Below, in pieces: positions 63,518 through 64,000 of a stretch of DNA of 64,000 nucleotides. The stretch is from the NCBI GenBank assembly GCA_036401375.1, contig DASWVB010000002.1, forward strand, positions 124,001 through 188,000, given 5' to 3'. The notes beneath the pieces are model-generated. The model was given only the letters and a program-made list of their open reading frames with translations. It searched no databases and was not told the DNA's origin. The stretch's first letter is position 1. The number at the start of each line of letters is the position of its first letter. The DNA comes from DASWUZ01 sp036401375. GTDB lineage: Bacteria > Acidobacteriota > Terriglobia > Terriglobales > Acidobacteriaceae. The translations under genes and the position numbers were made by a program.

Positions 63518-64000
63518 CTACAGATTGTCCACCCACATAGGATTATCCTCATCCGTATCCTGATAGTAGCTTACCGTTGCATTCGCGCCCTGCAACTGCA
63601 TCACTGCGTACCCGTGCGTAAAGAAGTCTCCCTCTGCACCGGGGCGGATAGCGTCGTTGGCCCCTATCTCAGGATGCTTTATTACTGGAGGGGGAGACGT
63701 CAGTACGGGAACGGCTCCGCTGCCGACGCAACGGGCAAGCACGCCACACTGCTTCTCGTAGACGACGAAGTCGTGTTCGTGGCCCCATAACCAGAGGGTG
63801 ACCTGAGGCAAGATGTCGACCAGTTGCTGCTGAAGCCTGGCGTTGATCGCCATGCCGAGCTGGCCCGAGGGTGGTGGATCAATGATGCTGGAATAGCGGG
63901 AAAACAGCTGGTGGTGCGACAGCAATACCGTCTTACGTCCATCCGCAGTCGCAATTCTTCGTTTAATCCAGGCGACCTCTGTATCTTCCAGGTAAGTCGG
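63518..64000 (-). CDS. metallophosphoesterase (calcineurin-like), cut by window edge
   Basis: The last 160 residues of a binuclear-metal phosphoesterase; the N-terminal metal motifs lie outside the window. Visible are TVLLSHHQLFSRYSS and LWLWGHEHDFVVYEK, two of the His-containing metal motifs (GHEH being the classic one). The C-terminal region (GYAVMQLQGANATVSYYQD) is a beta extension. Substrate unknown. Confidence 0.8.
   Translation of the reverse strand, partial: PTYLEDTEVAWIKRRIATADGRKTVLLSHHQLFSRYSSIIDPPPSGQLGMAINARLQQQLVDILPQVTLWLWGHEHDFVVYEKQCGVLARCVGSGAVPVLTSPPPVIKHPEIGANDAIRPGAEGDFFTHGYAVMQLQGANATVSYYQDTDEDNPMWVDNL

Overview
The window looks like chromosome from a high-GC member of the Acidobacteriota, most likely subdivision 1 (Terriglobus/Granulicella/Edaphobacter-like). 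This is inferred from the gene families present: a Wzi-like capsule protein, a GH127/DUF1680 enzyme, a BBP2-type porin, an NAD-type short Gnd beside Zwf, and an invertedly repeated short palindrome family. No rRNA or other marker is available to prove it.

Positions 1-45,200 are mostly ordinary core genome. In order there is a partial HAD hydrolase; an oxidative pentose-phosphate block (gnd, zwf, pgl, glk, the last two overlapping by 4 bp); an exported M20 peptidase; glutamate synthase gltB-gltD; a porin; DUF2721; a KdsD-type SIS/CBS isomerase; two thiol-redox proteins; gltX, ispF, ispD, hslU and hslV on the minus strand; a cation diffusion facilitator; a frameshifted DUF4174 gene; a cNMP-sensing histidine kinase; a GH127-type secreted enzyme; an exported-looking SAM hydrolase/halogenase homologue; an APC/KimA-like permease; two MFS sugar-type transporters around a Wzi protein; a CBS protein; a MarR/flavin-monooxygenase divergent pair; and purL-purF. 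The purF 5' end carries a REPIN-like palindromic insertion and a 12-bp tandem repeat.

Positions 45,213-62,036 form the accessory part. A tRNA-Ser(UGA) gene on the minus strand has its 5' half (44 bp, one mismatch) repeated 16.7 kb away at 61,993-62,036. Between the copies lie a frameshifted tyrosine recombinase, an excisionase, a small DNA-binding-type protein, decayed mobilisation genes (ParA/TraL-like ATPase and TraK-like), a complete type I-G (formerly I-U) CRISPR-Cas locus, and a hipBA pair in which hipA is frameshifted. The cas order is csb1/cas7, csb2/cas5-cas6, cas3 with a C-terminal HD domain, a cas8-type subunit, cas2 and a cas4-cas1 fusion. The array has 13 recognisable repeats plus a degenerate 14th. 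This reads as a tRNA-integrated genomic island that carries the immune system and is decaying. The most striking lesion is an in-frame TAG stop inside csb1, with an ATG 12 nt downstream in the same frame.

After the right-hand junction come an alpha/beta hydrolase with a Cys-type nucleophile elbow and a metallophosphoesterase cut by the window edge.
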